Part shown: positions 13,279 to 41,103 of the stretch, piece by piece
How positions within the stretch are numbered: the stretch's first letter is position 1
Layout of the letters: each line of letters opens with the position of its first letter
Source of the DNA: Buxus sempervirens
Lineage: Eukaryota; Streptophyta; Magnoliopsida; Buxales; Buxaceae
Direction of reading: 5' to 3'
Length of the DNA stretch: 64,000 bases
Assembly: GCA_947561395.2 (NCBI GenBank)
Contig: OX387195.1
Location: forward strand, 27,233,126-27,297,125
Notes under the pieces: generated by a model
Seen by the model: the letters and a program-made list of their open reading frames with translations, nothing else
The model's database searches: none
What the model was told of the DNA's origin: nothing
Program-made: the position numbers and the translations under genes

Positions 13279-16200
13279 TCAGATAGCTTTTAAGCCTGCA
13301 ATTTCCCGTAGTTTCTCACATAGTGCAAATGTTATGGTGGTTTGTGGACCCAGTCTTGCAAATATGGCAAATCCCCTGACAAAATTTTGGAATGTTAACA
13401 CCCCAAATATTAAAATTTTATGACTAAACTTTAACAGAAAATCATACAGCAGGAATCAAAGTAAAAACAGTATATCTTCCACTAAATTTCTGCTAATTAT
13501 CCAAGTGGGTTGAGTTTAGACATACACTTCAGAAACGTAAGTTAAACTGATGTAATCAGATGTTGCTGTCTAATTTTCCTATCCTGGTTAATAAGAGATT
13601 CTAGGAAGAAATCAAAGACATTAATTCAGGGAATCTTCTCCTTTCCTCCACGAGAGCAATCATAGACATGAAGAGTGTTGATTGAAATACAATGGGACAC
13701 ATTTGTTGCAGTTTTACATGTAGTGTATACATGATAACTCACCCTTTGTAAAGTGCACTAGGGCCTTCTGTGAGAATGACCTAAAAACAAAGTTAGAAAT
13801 GCATTAAATAAGAAAACTACCCAAAGTTTAATGTCAACATAACTTGGATTATTGTATCAATATGCCAAAGGAAATGTTAATAAATTCAAAAATCGGAAGT
13901 TGAAATGATCGATACTAGAAATACTTCTCTAAGAATAGATGGATACTTTTTTCTTAAGATACAAACTCCAAAGGAACCATTCCCAGGAGTCAATTAGAGC
14001 CAACTATCAGATTCTAACAAACAAGATAACTTGACCAGTCAGCAAGAATTTATCTAGTGGCAGAAAATAAAACAAGAAATTTGAAATAATGAGAACCTTG
14101 AGAAGTACACAGGAAAATGTAGCAGAAAGCAGCACCATGCACTTGTTAAGAATAAATAGAACAAAGTGCAGAAACTCATGTTATCAAAGCTAGCGAATAA
14201 TAAGGTCTGAAATAATGATGATAATATAAGAATTACTGCTCCCACATAGATACGAATTACACATTTCCTATGTATCCTTCACTCACTTACCAAAAGAAAA
14301 AAAAAAAAAAAGAAAGAAAAAAATTGTTAACGACAAAAGTCACTGAATCACTATCCTGCCCAGTCTATTTTTAGATTCATTTAGATTTCATAAATCATAA
14401 AATATCATAATATAGTCATCATTTGTCACCATACGCTGTTCCCCTTAATGCTTAGATGCTACTTTTAAATGTTGAAGTTGAACTTAAGCTAATGCAGGAC
14501 AGCACTGACTAAAAATTGTTGATTAACTATGTCAAGCAACGGTATGATAACAAGCACCAGATAACCATGACGAATAATACGATAAGGTAAAACAAGGGAA
14601 AAATATTAAATACAAAAGAAAATTTTGAATAACAAGAACTGGTTTTCCTATTTCAATGAACCATTTGCATTATTCTAAAAGTGATACTTGACTTGAATAC
14701 CTGGTATGCGCAATGGAATCCATTTTTATAGTTCCCAACTCTTTTAGACTCTTTTTGCAACATGAGTCTGGTTTTGATCATGTCCATGGGTGCAGTAACA
14801 AGAGTGCTCATTATCCCTGCTATGGTACTTGATCTTCATCAAGTAAATTCTTCAATTAGTTCCTGATGAAAGGAAAGACTAAAAGGACACATACTTCTGG
14901 GTTCAAGATAATATCTGAAGGAGTTAATGATAAGATATTAAGGCATACATATTTTATACATATTTAGTCTGCTCTTCATCCAATCATGGGATTAAAAAGA
15001 TAGACACTGCACCATACATGAGATGCAGGTAAAATCCTTCTTCTAGAGGTGTCCCCTTTTTCAATACCTATATCATAAGAAACAAGATGAAATCAATATA
15101 ATGTATCAAAGACGATAAAATAAAAAAAAATGGATTGCATCCTGCAGATTTTTACATGACTCAACTATTCAGAAATCTTAAAAATTACTTCGTGTACACT
15201 CAAAGGGAGAAAGAGTATGCTTAGAAATTGACCCGCTTGGATTCATCATATGTAGCCAGCTGAGATGCAGTCAGAGAGGCAGCTCTGGCCATGGCGGGCC
15301 CTAGCCCCTTCCAGAGGACTTTTATTCCTTCTTCTGAAACAATTTTCCGCATTTCAAGAATTGCTCCTCCTCTTCTCACTTCTGAATTCATCTGCAATCG
15401 CACCTGAAAACAGTAAAAAAAATAAGTAACTTTCAAGCAGGATTGAGGCAAGATAACCTTGAGGATCGCTACGCTATGAAAAAGTTAAACCTTCAGAACT
15501 TCTGTTGGATTGGTCAGTGCAGTTGCAGCGGCACCTGAGAATGCTCCAGATAAAACTTTGACCAACAGATTGGTGGATCCAAAAGCCGAATCAAGAAGGT
15601 ATTTGGAAGGTTCATACAAGCCCAAACGAAGACCTCCATAAAGAACAGATCTTGTAAGGGCAGGTGTCAATCCCAAGTATAAAGCTCTTAACCCTTCAAT
15701 TTTCACTATTTGAGCAGTGAGTTTTCCCTGTAAATGTCTGCATTACATAAAATCTGGCAGCAGAAGAAACAGAAAAATCATATTACCATGATGAAACATT
15801 GAAACTGCCAAAAGTTTAGAAAGATACCATTCCACTTAAAGGGCCTTTCTGCCCAACAAGCTGCATTTGCAACCTTACTTTTAGAACATCTGTATTCCAT
15901 GTTGAAGCAAAATAAATAAGATAGGACAATAAATACTATATATTATCAGGTAAAGAAAACCATGCGAATATGGAAGTTCACTACACAGGGAGTGAAAGCT
16001 TGTATTATTGGCTTAGTACAAAATTCTTCGAACATTTAATAGATCATATCATCCCTAATTAACGAGAGAATTAAATAAAAGGAAAATCCTTAGATCCCAT
16101 AAAACATAGTTGTCCTTCTCTTAATCTTCCCTAGCTGCCATTTTGTACACCTATGCATTTAGATGTAACAAAAAACCTCATGGTCGAAGCCGTCAGCAAA

Positions 16201-17228
16201 ATAAACCTCAAAACAGTGGTGGAGCCACAATACCACAAGAATTGATCATTTTTTTTTCCAAACATGTTTCTTCTACCATCAAACTTTGATAAGTGTAAAA
16301 TTTTTAAGTTTTCAGTGAGACTCCTAATCTACAAAGGATAGATAGTTCAATTCGGTGGCAAAGCAACTTCCGCAAACGTTAACTCTTCATGTACCTTTTT
16401 AGAAATTGTAGAGCATCCTTAAAATTTCTGAGGAAAGAGAAAAGGAAAGAAAGGGGACAGAAAATTCACAATTCAAGCATCATATGTCAACACGAGAAGT
16501 AAATAAAAATTCTTCAAAAAAATAAAATAAAATCAAGCTCTAGCATAATTGACATAATATCAGAACCAAATTACAGCATTACACAATTGACGATTTCCAT
16601 TAGACTGTAGTCTTTGTACCCTAAAAAGTACCAAATTTAAAATTTCTCCACAAATATTCTCAGCAATCACTCTCGGCGTCAAATAAAAAATAACACTAAA
16701 TTTAAAGAAACAAGCACAGAGTAAAACCTAAAGGATGAGTGACGCCAGTAGCAGTGGCAACAGATATTCCACTAGTACCGAAGTGATAAAAAGCATAAGA
16801 TGGCGAAACCATGGATTTATTCCGCTCCTCCACCTTCGAAGTCCCTAGACATTTCAACTCAGATTCATCAAAACTCAATTTCGACAATGAATTGAAACAA
16901 ATTAAGTCCAAACAAAAAACTTGCACGGGCAATCGCAGCCAAACAACCACAAATCCAGACAAAAACAAAATAAATAAACCCAATCAGATGTTAAATCAGA
17001 TAAAACGAAGAAGAGGCAAACAACCAAGAATGCGAAAGAGCTCAAACTAGATCTGATAAATCACCGAACCAATCGAGCATTAGAGTTCGAATCACAATCA
17101 CACAAAAAATAAAGAAACCAAAACAATCGAAAAACATTATTGTACAAATCCGCTTCTCGGTTAAATCGATCTGAGACGAATATTGACAGCGTACCCGAGG
17201 TTTTGCATGGAGACGACGAGTTCTCCAT
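13279..17228 (-). CDS. Mitochondrial substrate carrier family protein (ucpB-like), nine exons
   Basis: Exons: 17228-17195, 16844-16728, 15889-15828, 15727-15491, 15403-15233, 15067-15018, 14827-14701, 13780-13743, 13375-13279. They join in frame to 310 residues, the usual size of an inner-membrane solute carrier (three repeats of two transmembrane helices). The three carrier signatures are visible: HPLDVLKVRLQ (about residue 47), NPTEVLKVRLQ (about 143) and APMDMIKTRL (about 236). The second halves of the repeats show GL(R/K)ALYLGL, GIKVLWKGLGP and GPSALYKGGF. It should exchange small metabolites across the mitochondrial inner membrane; the substrate cannot be read from the sequence. The first exon is only 34 bases. 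The acceptor of exon 7 (AAG at 14828) is the least certain border. A MITE lies about 120 bases upstream of the start codon. Confidence 0.92.
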
Positions 17229-17348
17229 CTTTGCTTCCTCGGATATTCGTTCGCTCGTTCTTTTAATTATGCACGCAGTTGTCGGCTAACTTGCGCTGTG
17301 GGTACTGGCCCTTTCTGTGATTACTGATTCCCCGCAATTGGCCTGAAC

Positions 17349-17548
17349 GAAATCTTCTGCAGTTTTATACTGCATTATTTACTTATGTGGCCGTGAGATG
17401 CTGCCATGTGGAGCATCTCACGGCTTGTATTTAATCAATAGAACCCGTGTAAAACAATGAAAGATATGAACCGTGAGATGCTCCACATGTCAGCATCTCA
17501 CGGTCATAGCAGTGACAAATGCAGTGCAGCACTGCAGCAGATGTCATT
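17349..17548. mobile_element. MITE with two internal 33-bp palindromes
   Basis: The element is a near-perfect inverted repeat of about 55 bp per arm. Each arm contains its own palindrome, CCGTGAGATGCT...AGCATCTCACGG, at 17391-17423 and 17471-17503. Outside these, ACTGCATT words and TCTGC(TGC)AG ends are also inverted. It sits about 120 bases upstream of the mitochondrial carrier ATG, so it probably forms part of its promoter. Confidence 0.85.
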
Positions 17549-17575
17549 CCGCCGGTGTATTTTCAATTCGGGGAA

Positions 17576-17876
17576 ATTGGCTTTTAGTGATATTTTTTGA
17601 AATAATTCAGATTCAATCGCCCAATTCTAAGTAATTGAGATTTAATGATATTTTTTAAATAATTAAAACTCAGTGTCATTTTACCATTGGTAAAGTTTTT
17701 TTTTCCCGAAAATACCCACAAAAGACTTTGAAATCTTTTTTACTCATGTTTGTTACATTGAAGTTTGCAAGTCTTTTGAGGGTATTTTCAGAAGAAATTG
17801 TTTATGAACAATAAAATAATATTGATTCTCAATTACTTAAAATTAAATGACTGTATATAAATTATCACTAAAAACC
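17576..17876. mobile_element. Long-TIR MITE (same family as 35023-35432 and 55131-55485)
   Basis: The left arm from GGCTTTTAGTGATA and the right arm ending TATCACTAAAAACC are inverted over about 70 bases, with TCTAAGTAATTGAGA and its counterpart inside. TTTCAATT words flank both ends and may be the target duplication. A further solo half-element of the same type is visible at 17965-18080. Confidence 0.75.
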
Positions 17877-17962
17877 TTTCAATTTTATTAACCACGCGGG
17901 CATCTTACTCAAACCAACCCTTTCAATTTTGATAACCACGTGGGCATCTTACTTAAACAAAA
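17877..17962. repeat. Tandem duplication of a 43-bp unit next to the MITE
   Basis: Copies at 17877-17919 and 17920-17962 both read CCTTTCAATTTT(A/G)(T)TAACCACG followed by GGGCATCTTACT(C/T)AAAC. The repeat starts exactly at the MITE end, so it may derive from target or end duplication. Confidence 0.85.
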
Positions 17963-18584
17963 AGGAAAATGGGTTTAAGGGATGGTTTTTAAACATAATT
18001 TAGATTCAAGCATCCAATTCTCGGTAATTGAAAAATAGTGGACTTTTTCTTAAAATAATTTATAACGAGTATAATTTTAATTATAATAATAAAAAAAGGT
18101 CAATTAGTGGTGGAATAAGTAATGATTTTTCAGAACCGCCCCTGTTGTCATTTCTAGTCAAGTGATGATTAGTGGTGTAATTAGTGGCTTTAAGGAAAAG
18201 AGGAGGAAAAAATACAATTACTAACATAAAAAGAGGATATAATAATCACATTAACTAAAACTGAAACCTCCCATCTTCAACCTCCAAGGACAGAATATAC
18301 AAGAGACCAACAAAATAGTTTCTATGTTATTAGATGAACAAAAACTACTACTTATTGTTTGAGACCAAAAGATCATATTACAGTTTTTGCTGTACAAGAA
18401 TTTCATTTGCACAACTATCAAGCTGGGAGTAACCAAGGAGATATTTACACTGTTCTGGCATCTGGGTGCGATCAAGATGGTAAAGAGGCAATTAGTTCCA
18501 ACCAAGTTCATGGATCTGAACAGCTTACGATATGAGAAGGAGCTCTCGTAGCGAAGGGCTCGCATTTGACATAACCAAGAGCTT

Positions 18585-34207
<15,623 letters not shown>

Positions 34208-34798
34208 CTCTCACTCAAACTTCCCTCCAAAGATTCAATTCAATCCAAACTAAAACTTCTTCCTGTCCCTCTCTTTGCTTTGCTAACGAGTTCCAATGTA
34301 TATCACATCTTCTTCTGGGATTTAAACACTATATATAAGAAGTTGGTAGGTAGAGGATTCAGGATTCTTAGACTTGTGGAATTGCCATATAATAAAAAAC
34401 TTTCCTGAACAATAGTCCATGAACCAATTGTGATGAAACTTCTTCAAGACTGGGAGAGCCATCGATGGAAGTCATTTTTTATGGAAAAAGCAATTTCTTC
34501 CCTTCGTCTTCTTTCTACTTTGGAGGAGACGAAGACCGTGCGTTGAAGGTGGGGTGGAGTCATGTGACCTGTTCAGGCTCTGACGATCTGAAATTCACAG
34601 GCGACTGGTGAGACCGAGACGCGTAGAGAAATGAGTTCAATGATGGAGAAATTGAATTGGGTCTGCTCCTGATTTCTAATTAAGTGCACACATCTGTACT
34701 GTTGGCGTTGCAAATCCGGTGACGCAGTGGATTGCTCTCCGCTTGTAGAATTGGAGTCGTTGCCCCACCCCACCAACTTTAGTGGCGGTGGTTTCATC

Positions 34799-34821
34799 AT
34801 TTATTTATTTATTTATTTATG
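34799..34821. repeat. (ATTT)n microsatellite
   Basis: About five TTTA/ATTT units lie roughly 600 bases upstream of the BON3 start codon. Confidence 0.9.
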
Positions 34822-35022
34822 TGATAACCAATGGTGGTTTCATCTCACCTCAAAGTCTTTTCTTCTTTTTAGAGCAAAAAAATTGATTTGTCAGACAATG
34901 TCTGTGTCAAGGTTAGGTTACGTCACGTTTGAATTGTGATGAGAGAGAGAGGGAACGGTCGAAACGTGGAAGCGATCGGAAACTAAAAGGCGTTTTGAAT
35001 ACATATTTAAAGGAAATTGCAA

Positions 35023-35432
35023 GGGAAATTTAATTTTTAGTGGTACTTTATCAAACTATTTAAGATTTAGTTGGCAAAGTTTTAAGTTTTAATTTTTAAT
35101 ACACTTTTATCAAAATAATTAATTTTTAATATCATTTCACTATTATAATTCAACTATTCCAAAAATACCCTTACATCACTATTCCAAATGACTTGTACAA
35201 GTCATTTTATTACTTGTATAAATCTAAAATGGCTTGTACAAGTCAATTTATTGCTTGTACAAGTCTCAGAAGTAAATTGTATAAGGGTATTTTTGAAAGA
35301 ATTTATCTGTCACAATGAAATGGCACTAACAATTAATTATTTTGATAAAAGTATACTAAAAGTTAAAACTCAAAACTTTGACAACTAAATCTTAAATAGT
35401 TTGATAAATTACTACTAAAAATTAAATTTCTC
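35023..35432. mobile_element. Mutator-like MITE, about 110-bp TIRs, perfect 9-bp target duplication
   Basis: The ends are GGGAAATTTAATTTTTAGT and, inverted, GAGAAATTTAATTTTTAGT. The similarity continues for about 110 bases (TTTATCAAACTATTTAAGAT, TTTTATCAAAATAATTAAT). AAATTGCAA flanks both sides exactly (35014-35022 and 35433-35441). The 9-bp duplication and long TIR fit Mutator-like elements. The middle is built around ACTTGTACAAGTC palindromes. Confidence 0.9.
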
Positions 35433-35640
35433 AAATTGCAATGGGTTGAAAACTTGAAATCAACTAAGAAATAGACGTTCGAAGGTCTTTAAATATAGCA
35501 TGTAGTATGGATAAAATTCCAAAAAATAGAAGAGAGTAGCTTAAAGTAGTTTGAACATATAAAACAGAAACCTAATTTGTGATGCAACTGTAAGAAGATG
35601 TGAAAAGATAAAAAGACATTGATGAAATCAATCAAACAAG

Positions 35641-35758
35641 ATATATAAAAACATAAATTAACAAAGATATGATTATTGACGACGAGATGGAGAGACAATA
35701 TATATAAAAACATAAATTAACAAAGACATGATTATTGACGACGAGATGGAGAGAACTA
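35641..35758. repeat. Recent 59-bp tandem duplication
   Basis: The copies at 35641-35699 and 35700-35758 differ by about one transition (AAAGATATG versus AAAGACATG) plus drift at the junction, so the duplication is recent. Confidence 0.92.
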
Positions 35759-35904
35759 CTTTTGTGAGAAGTAGCTTCTTATGATGATGTTCATAATACC
35801 ATCCATGAAAAACTGACATGAAAACCATGGCCTCAAAAACAATCTAAGCTTATATAAAAGGGAAAAAAGAAAGGAAAAAGGAAGAAAAAAAAAGTTCACA
35901 AGGC

Positions 35905-35925
35905 TTTTTTTTTTTTTTGGTAGTC
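35905..35925 (-). mobile_element. Minute retroposon-like insertion: T14 + GGTAGTC with 13-bp target duplication
   Basis: AAGTTCACAAGGC occurs at 35892-35904 and again at 35926-35938, on either side of 14 T and GGTAGTC. Read on the minus strand the insert is GACTACC plus oligo(A). This looks like an extremely 5'-truncated retroposed 3' end. Confidence 0.75.
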
Positions 35926-35941
35926 AAGTTCACAAGGCAAT

Positions 35942-36801
35942 TGATGATAATAATAGGTATGGCCTCTTTTAATTCCTAAAGCCTAAAATCCTACATTGTT
36001 ATTGAAGCTTTTTTAACTTTTCTAAAAAATCAGATTTTCCCAAAATCTTGCATTGGTGCACGATTTTTGTTGCTTGAACTATGCTACTTTTGTGCATACT
36101 AGCAGGATGCACATGCAATCACAAGCCTACAGTAACGATATATCCACTTTGGCCCATCAGGCTTCACAATTTTGCTCTTAGATTTTACCCCAAAAGGTCT
36201 CATTGCCTGAGGGAATCACAAGCCTACACATATGGACCTTTACTTTCTCCTCCGCAGCAATGTGGGATTCCGAGATCTCACAGAGTCTTCATCACCAAGA
36301 ACATAGAGACCCCAATTCCATTTTTTCCTACCATGCAACACTGGTGATGCAAGAATATCAGAAATGACTAGAAAGTAGGACTTTCGACTACACACAAAAC
36401 AGACCATAATACCAAAAGAATTCATGGTTATTAGGATATGAAAGGGCGAACAGAACATGTAGGAATAAACAAGAAAAATATCATTATCCTCTATGATCCC
36501 CTTCTCCATGTAACCAAATTAAAAGTGAAATTAATTTACAAGACCAAATATCTTTACCCTGAAACATAAATTTTTTGCACAATGCACCAGACTGAAAATG
36601 CCAGAAGGGTGTTTGTTTTCTTGGCATTTCTACAAGCTACCAGGTAAAAGCAGCAACATATCCCGGGCTCTGCCTCCATAGCTCCACCTCTACCCCCAAG
36701 CAAAACAGGGTGAAAAAAATGATAAATATATAAGGAGAAAAGGTACAATTTCTGCCAAAGGTGAGAGGAGCACATAAGGGGCAGAAGCATTCAAGTTTCA
36801 G
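35942..36801. other. Intergenic region and DCD gene 3' flank
   Basis: No exon recognised. The part next to 36802 should hold the 3'UTR of the DCD gene. Confidence 0.5.
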
Positions 36802-38634
36802 TCAGTAGTAAGATGAAGATGGACCTGAAAAGGAGTACCATGATGAGACTGGTGTGGATGCGAGATCAGGTCTGCTGGAGTGGTGGTGAGTGAGGTTGTG
36901 AACTGATATGGCAGTAGAAGGATCTGTTAGGTATAATCTTTCTGGTTCAGCAGCCTCAATCCATTGTGAAAGATTGGTAGTGCCTCCTCCTGTGTAACTG
37001 GAATAAGGTAGGTATGTCTCTCCACTGCCAAGAGGATAAGGTTTGGAAGAGGCTCCCTCTCTCCTGGGAAGCCAAGAATAAGAGTCTGAGGATGTGTTGC
37101 CATACTGGTAAAGATAACGTGGATCCTTCACGGAGGGATCTAAATTGGAAGCAGAAGTTGCTGAAGCAGGAGGGTTTGATGAAGGTAATTCCTGCCCCAC
37201 TCTGAGACCATAGGCTCGATACTCCTTTTCAGTAAGGAAAAGGGGATCAGGGCGAACAGCCGCATTCTGTCTAGTGGCCATACCTCTATCCGTTGGAGCA
37301 GGGATTCTCTCATAATCTTTTGTATATTGATCCGATGTAGCAGTAGGAACTGTAACAGAAGGGGTTGAGGTAAACCGTTCCCGACAAAGGCCATAAGTTC
37401 GATACTCCTTCTCACTCAAAAAAAGTGGATCTCGAGGAACTGTCTCTTTCTTTATAGAGGCCATATTAGGGGATCTAGAGGGCTGTTCCCGTTCATGATC
37501 ATACGGCACAAGAAACCTCCTGGCTTCACCGTATGAGTAGGTGCCTCTAGGTAATGGTTCGATGTATGCCCGAGGTTGAGCTTCTTTAGCATTCACAAGA
37601 ATTTCATCAGCTGGCATGCTTGTCACTGATGGGGCATGAGCAAATGGGCCTAGCTGAGGTTCCTGAACAAAAGAATGCACATTTGCATGCGCATCAGATG
37701 CAGGTCGGAACAGTTGTGTAAGCTTCTCTACCTGGAAGGGCAAGTTAAGATACTCTCAGAGCTAAGAAATGAGCACATATTGAACATCAAACTCTAGAGA
37801 TGGTGTTTCTCACTTGCTGGACAGTAAGCTCCATCTTGAATTTATGTGTCTTTTCATCGTAGTTGCCCTTTATTGCCATCTTAAATACAGTATCAGGTAG
37901 TGGATAGCAATCCTTGTCAACTTTGAACCGCACCTATAGGACCGAACAGTCTCAGTGCAAAGGGCCATGGCTCCAAGTCCAAGCCTCCAAATTTTATATA
38001 AAGAAAGCATAACTAGTTAAAGAAACACAGGAAAAAAAGGGAAAAAGAAAGGAACCTGAGCAGGGAAAGCTCCAGCAAATGCAGCTGGTTCAAGTTTCAT
38101 GCCACCAGCAGAAGATGCTTTATATATCCCATACATAAGCTTGAGATCAAAATCATAGAGGAACAGTTTCAAACCTGGTTTAATTCCCATCACAATATCT
38201 TTCTTGTTCAGAGGAACACCCATGACATGATAGCGGAAACAATCCGGTTTGGTCTTTGCATTGCAAATGAAGATCAACCCACCAAGTTTATCCTTGTTTT
38301 TCTGGTAAGTCTGATTCTTTTCTTTGTATTTGTCATAAGTATCATTCTTTTCTTTGTTTCCATCACGTGATTTCAGGTTCTCTCCATCTTTTCTTTGGTT
38401 GGTATTTGTTTCTTTATTTCCCTCCTGTATGCTCTTTTTCTTGCTCAGAGTTTTTTCTAAACTCTGTGAGTTACCTTGACCTTGTTTTATGTTTGCAATG
38501 TTCTGATTTGACGAGTTCTTTGCAATTTTAGGCTCGGGCTTCAAAGATTTTGGAGTTTCTGTACCAGATGATAATTGTCTTGAGTAGGTTTCAGCAGAAT
38601 TCCCAGCAGCCTTCTCTTTCTTTGCCTGTGCCAT
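36802..38634 (-). CDS. DCD (development and cell death) domain protein, three coding exons
   Basis: Coding exons: 38634-38056, 37933-37814, 37731-36802, giving 542 residues. The N-terminal 115 residues are a Lys/Asn/Gln-rich charged tail. The DCD domain spans about residues 118-245 ([12 protein letters not shown] at its start, [27 protein letters not shown] at its end). The C-terminal half is Pro/Ser/Tyr-rich and disordered. It carries two copies of a 15-residue motif, [15 protein letters not shown] and [15 protein letters not shown], and possible weaker relatives. Plant DCD proteins such as the N-rich proteins act in stress-induced cell death. This one is a DCD protein of a different subgroup, and its exact role is not known to me. 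A non-coding 5' exon probably ends at the donor near 39887 (TCAAG followed by GTATCG), with a 1.2-kb leader intron. Confidence 0.9.
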
Positions 38635-40060
38635 AGTCCAACTTAACAGCCAAGCTTCTCCAGATAAAAGAAATCCTGGATGCAACAAGGAAATTAACCT
38701 TGAATGACCACTTGATATATTCCACCTCTTAAAAAATACTTTTACATGAAAAACAGCATAAAAAAATGTAACAGTAAGGACCAAACAATCTGGAATAGGG
38801 AAAATCAGCCTCTTCATGGCTCCATGACATACTCAAATAGACATTCAACTAATATGCCACGTCTTTTTTCTTCTCTTCTATCAGAATCAAGTTTTTTTCA
38901 GTAGATACTATATTAAAAAGCCAGTCATAACACGTACAGCAGAGACTCAAGTGTGCGCGTATGTGTGTGTGCATGCATTCACAAACCGGAGGTCAAGTAC
39001 TGAAACTATACGCAAGATGTACATATCATCCTCTTTTAACTTATTGTACAAGGGTGATGAGTATTCCTATGCTCTGAACACGATTGAGCACCATTCACAA
39101 ATCTGGAACAACCATCTACTGTACCCATCCAAAGAATTTTGCCATCTACATTCTTCTCTGATCACAAAGGCAGATTTATTTTTGCTCAGTTGAGATTTCA
39201 AATACATTAACTTGGAATCCTGTACCCACCCAACCTACTCAACCAATACTTTCTAGTTTCTACTATCACAGAATGAAACTGATCGTCCCTCTTTGTTGCT
39301 CTAAATTCCTGTTTCTGTTCGCTTCATTCGCCATTTACTGAACTCCATAATTGCAAATTCGGCGACAGCAGCTTAACTGAGAAATTATGATCTGTTTTTC
39401 TCAGTTGATATTTCAAATAACCCTTTGTCACTCCTATTTCTTATTTCTGCTGGCTTCATGCACGAATCACTGTTTCTACGTATTTACAGAATAAATAGAA
39501 TTTATATCCCATAATTAATCTAATAATCACGACACTGAACATACAGTGAGCTTTACCAACAGAGTATGTCAAAAAGCCTCATCTCGAGTCCATATTAATA
39601 GCAACAATAACCAAATAAACAACACAAAAATGCAACAATGAATACCCTTTTCAACCAAATTAAATTACAGATACATTCACTGATATCGTAACTTGAACAA
39701 GAGATTTCTAGCAGCAACCCAGTACAATAATAACATTAAAAGAACATTAAACACTAATCCCGCCAACACAAATTACGCAAGGAAAGCTCAACACGAGTAA
39801 AATTAAACCTTCACGCGAATCCAAAACAGAACTTAAAACCGAAAGAACAAACACCGAAAATTAGGGTTTCTGCTCTAAACGATACCTTGACAAAAGCTCA
39901 GTCCCCGATCCGGATAATCAATCTAAAGCAAAAATAGCCAAAATTGCGGATGAAGTGCTGGCAAAAACCGAATGACTAGCTAGCGATGACTGTGCTTTCG
40001 GAAATCAGAAGCTCCGAACTGTGAATTCGCGAAACCCATATTTCAAAAGATTTATCCCCT
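38635..40060 (-). other. Probable 5'UTR exon and leader intron of the DCD gene
   Basis: A donor-like TTTGTCAAG|GTATCG lies near 39887 on the minus strand, in sequence less AT-rich than its surroundings. A pyrimidine-rich acceptor-like region is near 38680. No coding ORF continues across it. Confidence 0.45.
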
Positions 40061-40499
40061 CAAAGAACTGCATTGACCATGATGTCCTAAGCATCTGGAG
40101 ATTCCTTTTCTTGTGGGCATGGACAGTTACAAGGTTTCTCGTAGCTTGCAACAGGTTGGGCGGGGAAAACATAGCAGAAGATAGACATTAGACAGACGTT
40201 AAAACGCAACAAGGCATTATCCAGCCACCTCTCAATTTCTTGTCGATTTGTAGGGTTAGAAAGTGGGCTGCATCGATGCGTGCTGCTTCTTTAACTCCTT
40301 CCATAATCTATTGCAAACATCTCCTTTCTTTCTAATGAAGATCTATTGGAAACACCGTGTTGTGCTCCACCCGCTTGCACATTTCTTCAGAACAAAAAGT
40401 CTACAAAACCTACATCAGCCTCATATGTCACACGCAGTTTTTTTTTTGGGTATAAGATGGATTTTTTTTTTCTCAAAACGCAAAATCTAAAGAAAGTTG

Positions 40500-40878
40500 G
40501 ACTGAAATATCTTTGTGCTTAATTCTGAATTCGGGAATGTTTTTTTCTCGTAAGCATTTGAGGAATGCTTTCCAAGGCATAGAATGAGTTCCAAAATGAT
40601 AAATGTGGTTTGGTTAGTACATTAAGAAAGGGTTTTGGTGAAACTCATAATTAGGGAATACTTTGAATTTTATATAAAATATTTTTCCGGAGATAAAAAT
40701 ACAAAGTTATCTTTTAGAAAGAAAAAAAAAACTTTTAATGTTAGAAAGTGACAAACTTAAAATATTTGACTACTAGAAAAAGTGAAAGGGCCAAAACCAA
40801 ACATCTAACCCAATTTATCCTTTTTCATTCTGCACCACAATGGGTTCCTAATTCAAAATGAACATCAAACAAGGCCTA
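40500..40878. mobile_element. Truncated Harbinger-like MITE
   Basis: The right end at 40878, read on the minus strand (GGCCTTGTTTG followed by AATTAGGAACCCATT), matches the terminus of the elements at 49760 and 54835. It is followed by TAA, a typical target site. The left part has GGAATG...GAATGAGTTCC words of the family, but a clean left terminus was not found. Confidence 0.55.
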
Positions 40879-41067
40879 AGTTAATAGCAACATCTTTTGG
40901 TAAGACACAGTAGCAGGGTGCACATGTTCAGTACTACACATAAATTAAAATTTACAGGTATATAATGGATTAGGAATTGTTGAAGGATCTCTTTTGGAAG
41001 GTGAAATTTGAAAAATACAAAGTTAACCATGTAAATATATGAGACAAAATGACATTAGAAGGTTATT

Positions 41068-41069
<2 letters not shown>

Positions 41070-41102
<33 letters not shown>
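41070..41102. repeat. Run of 33 consecutive G
   Basis: Uninterrupted homopolymer between TTATTTT and TGTGGAATG, about 350 bases downstream of the L18-like stop codon. Confidence 0.97.

Positions 41103-41103
<1 letters not shown>

Noticed and set aside
16702-17050. Overlapping open frames on both strands around carrier exon 2
   Set aside because: The real exon is 16728-16844 on the minus strand; the extensions run into intron and the plus-strand frame is its shadow.
36081-36347. Open frame of 88 codons on the plus strand
   Set aside because: No recognisable domain, unsupported splice context and AT-rich flanks; treated as chance.
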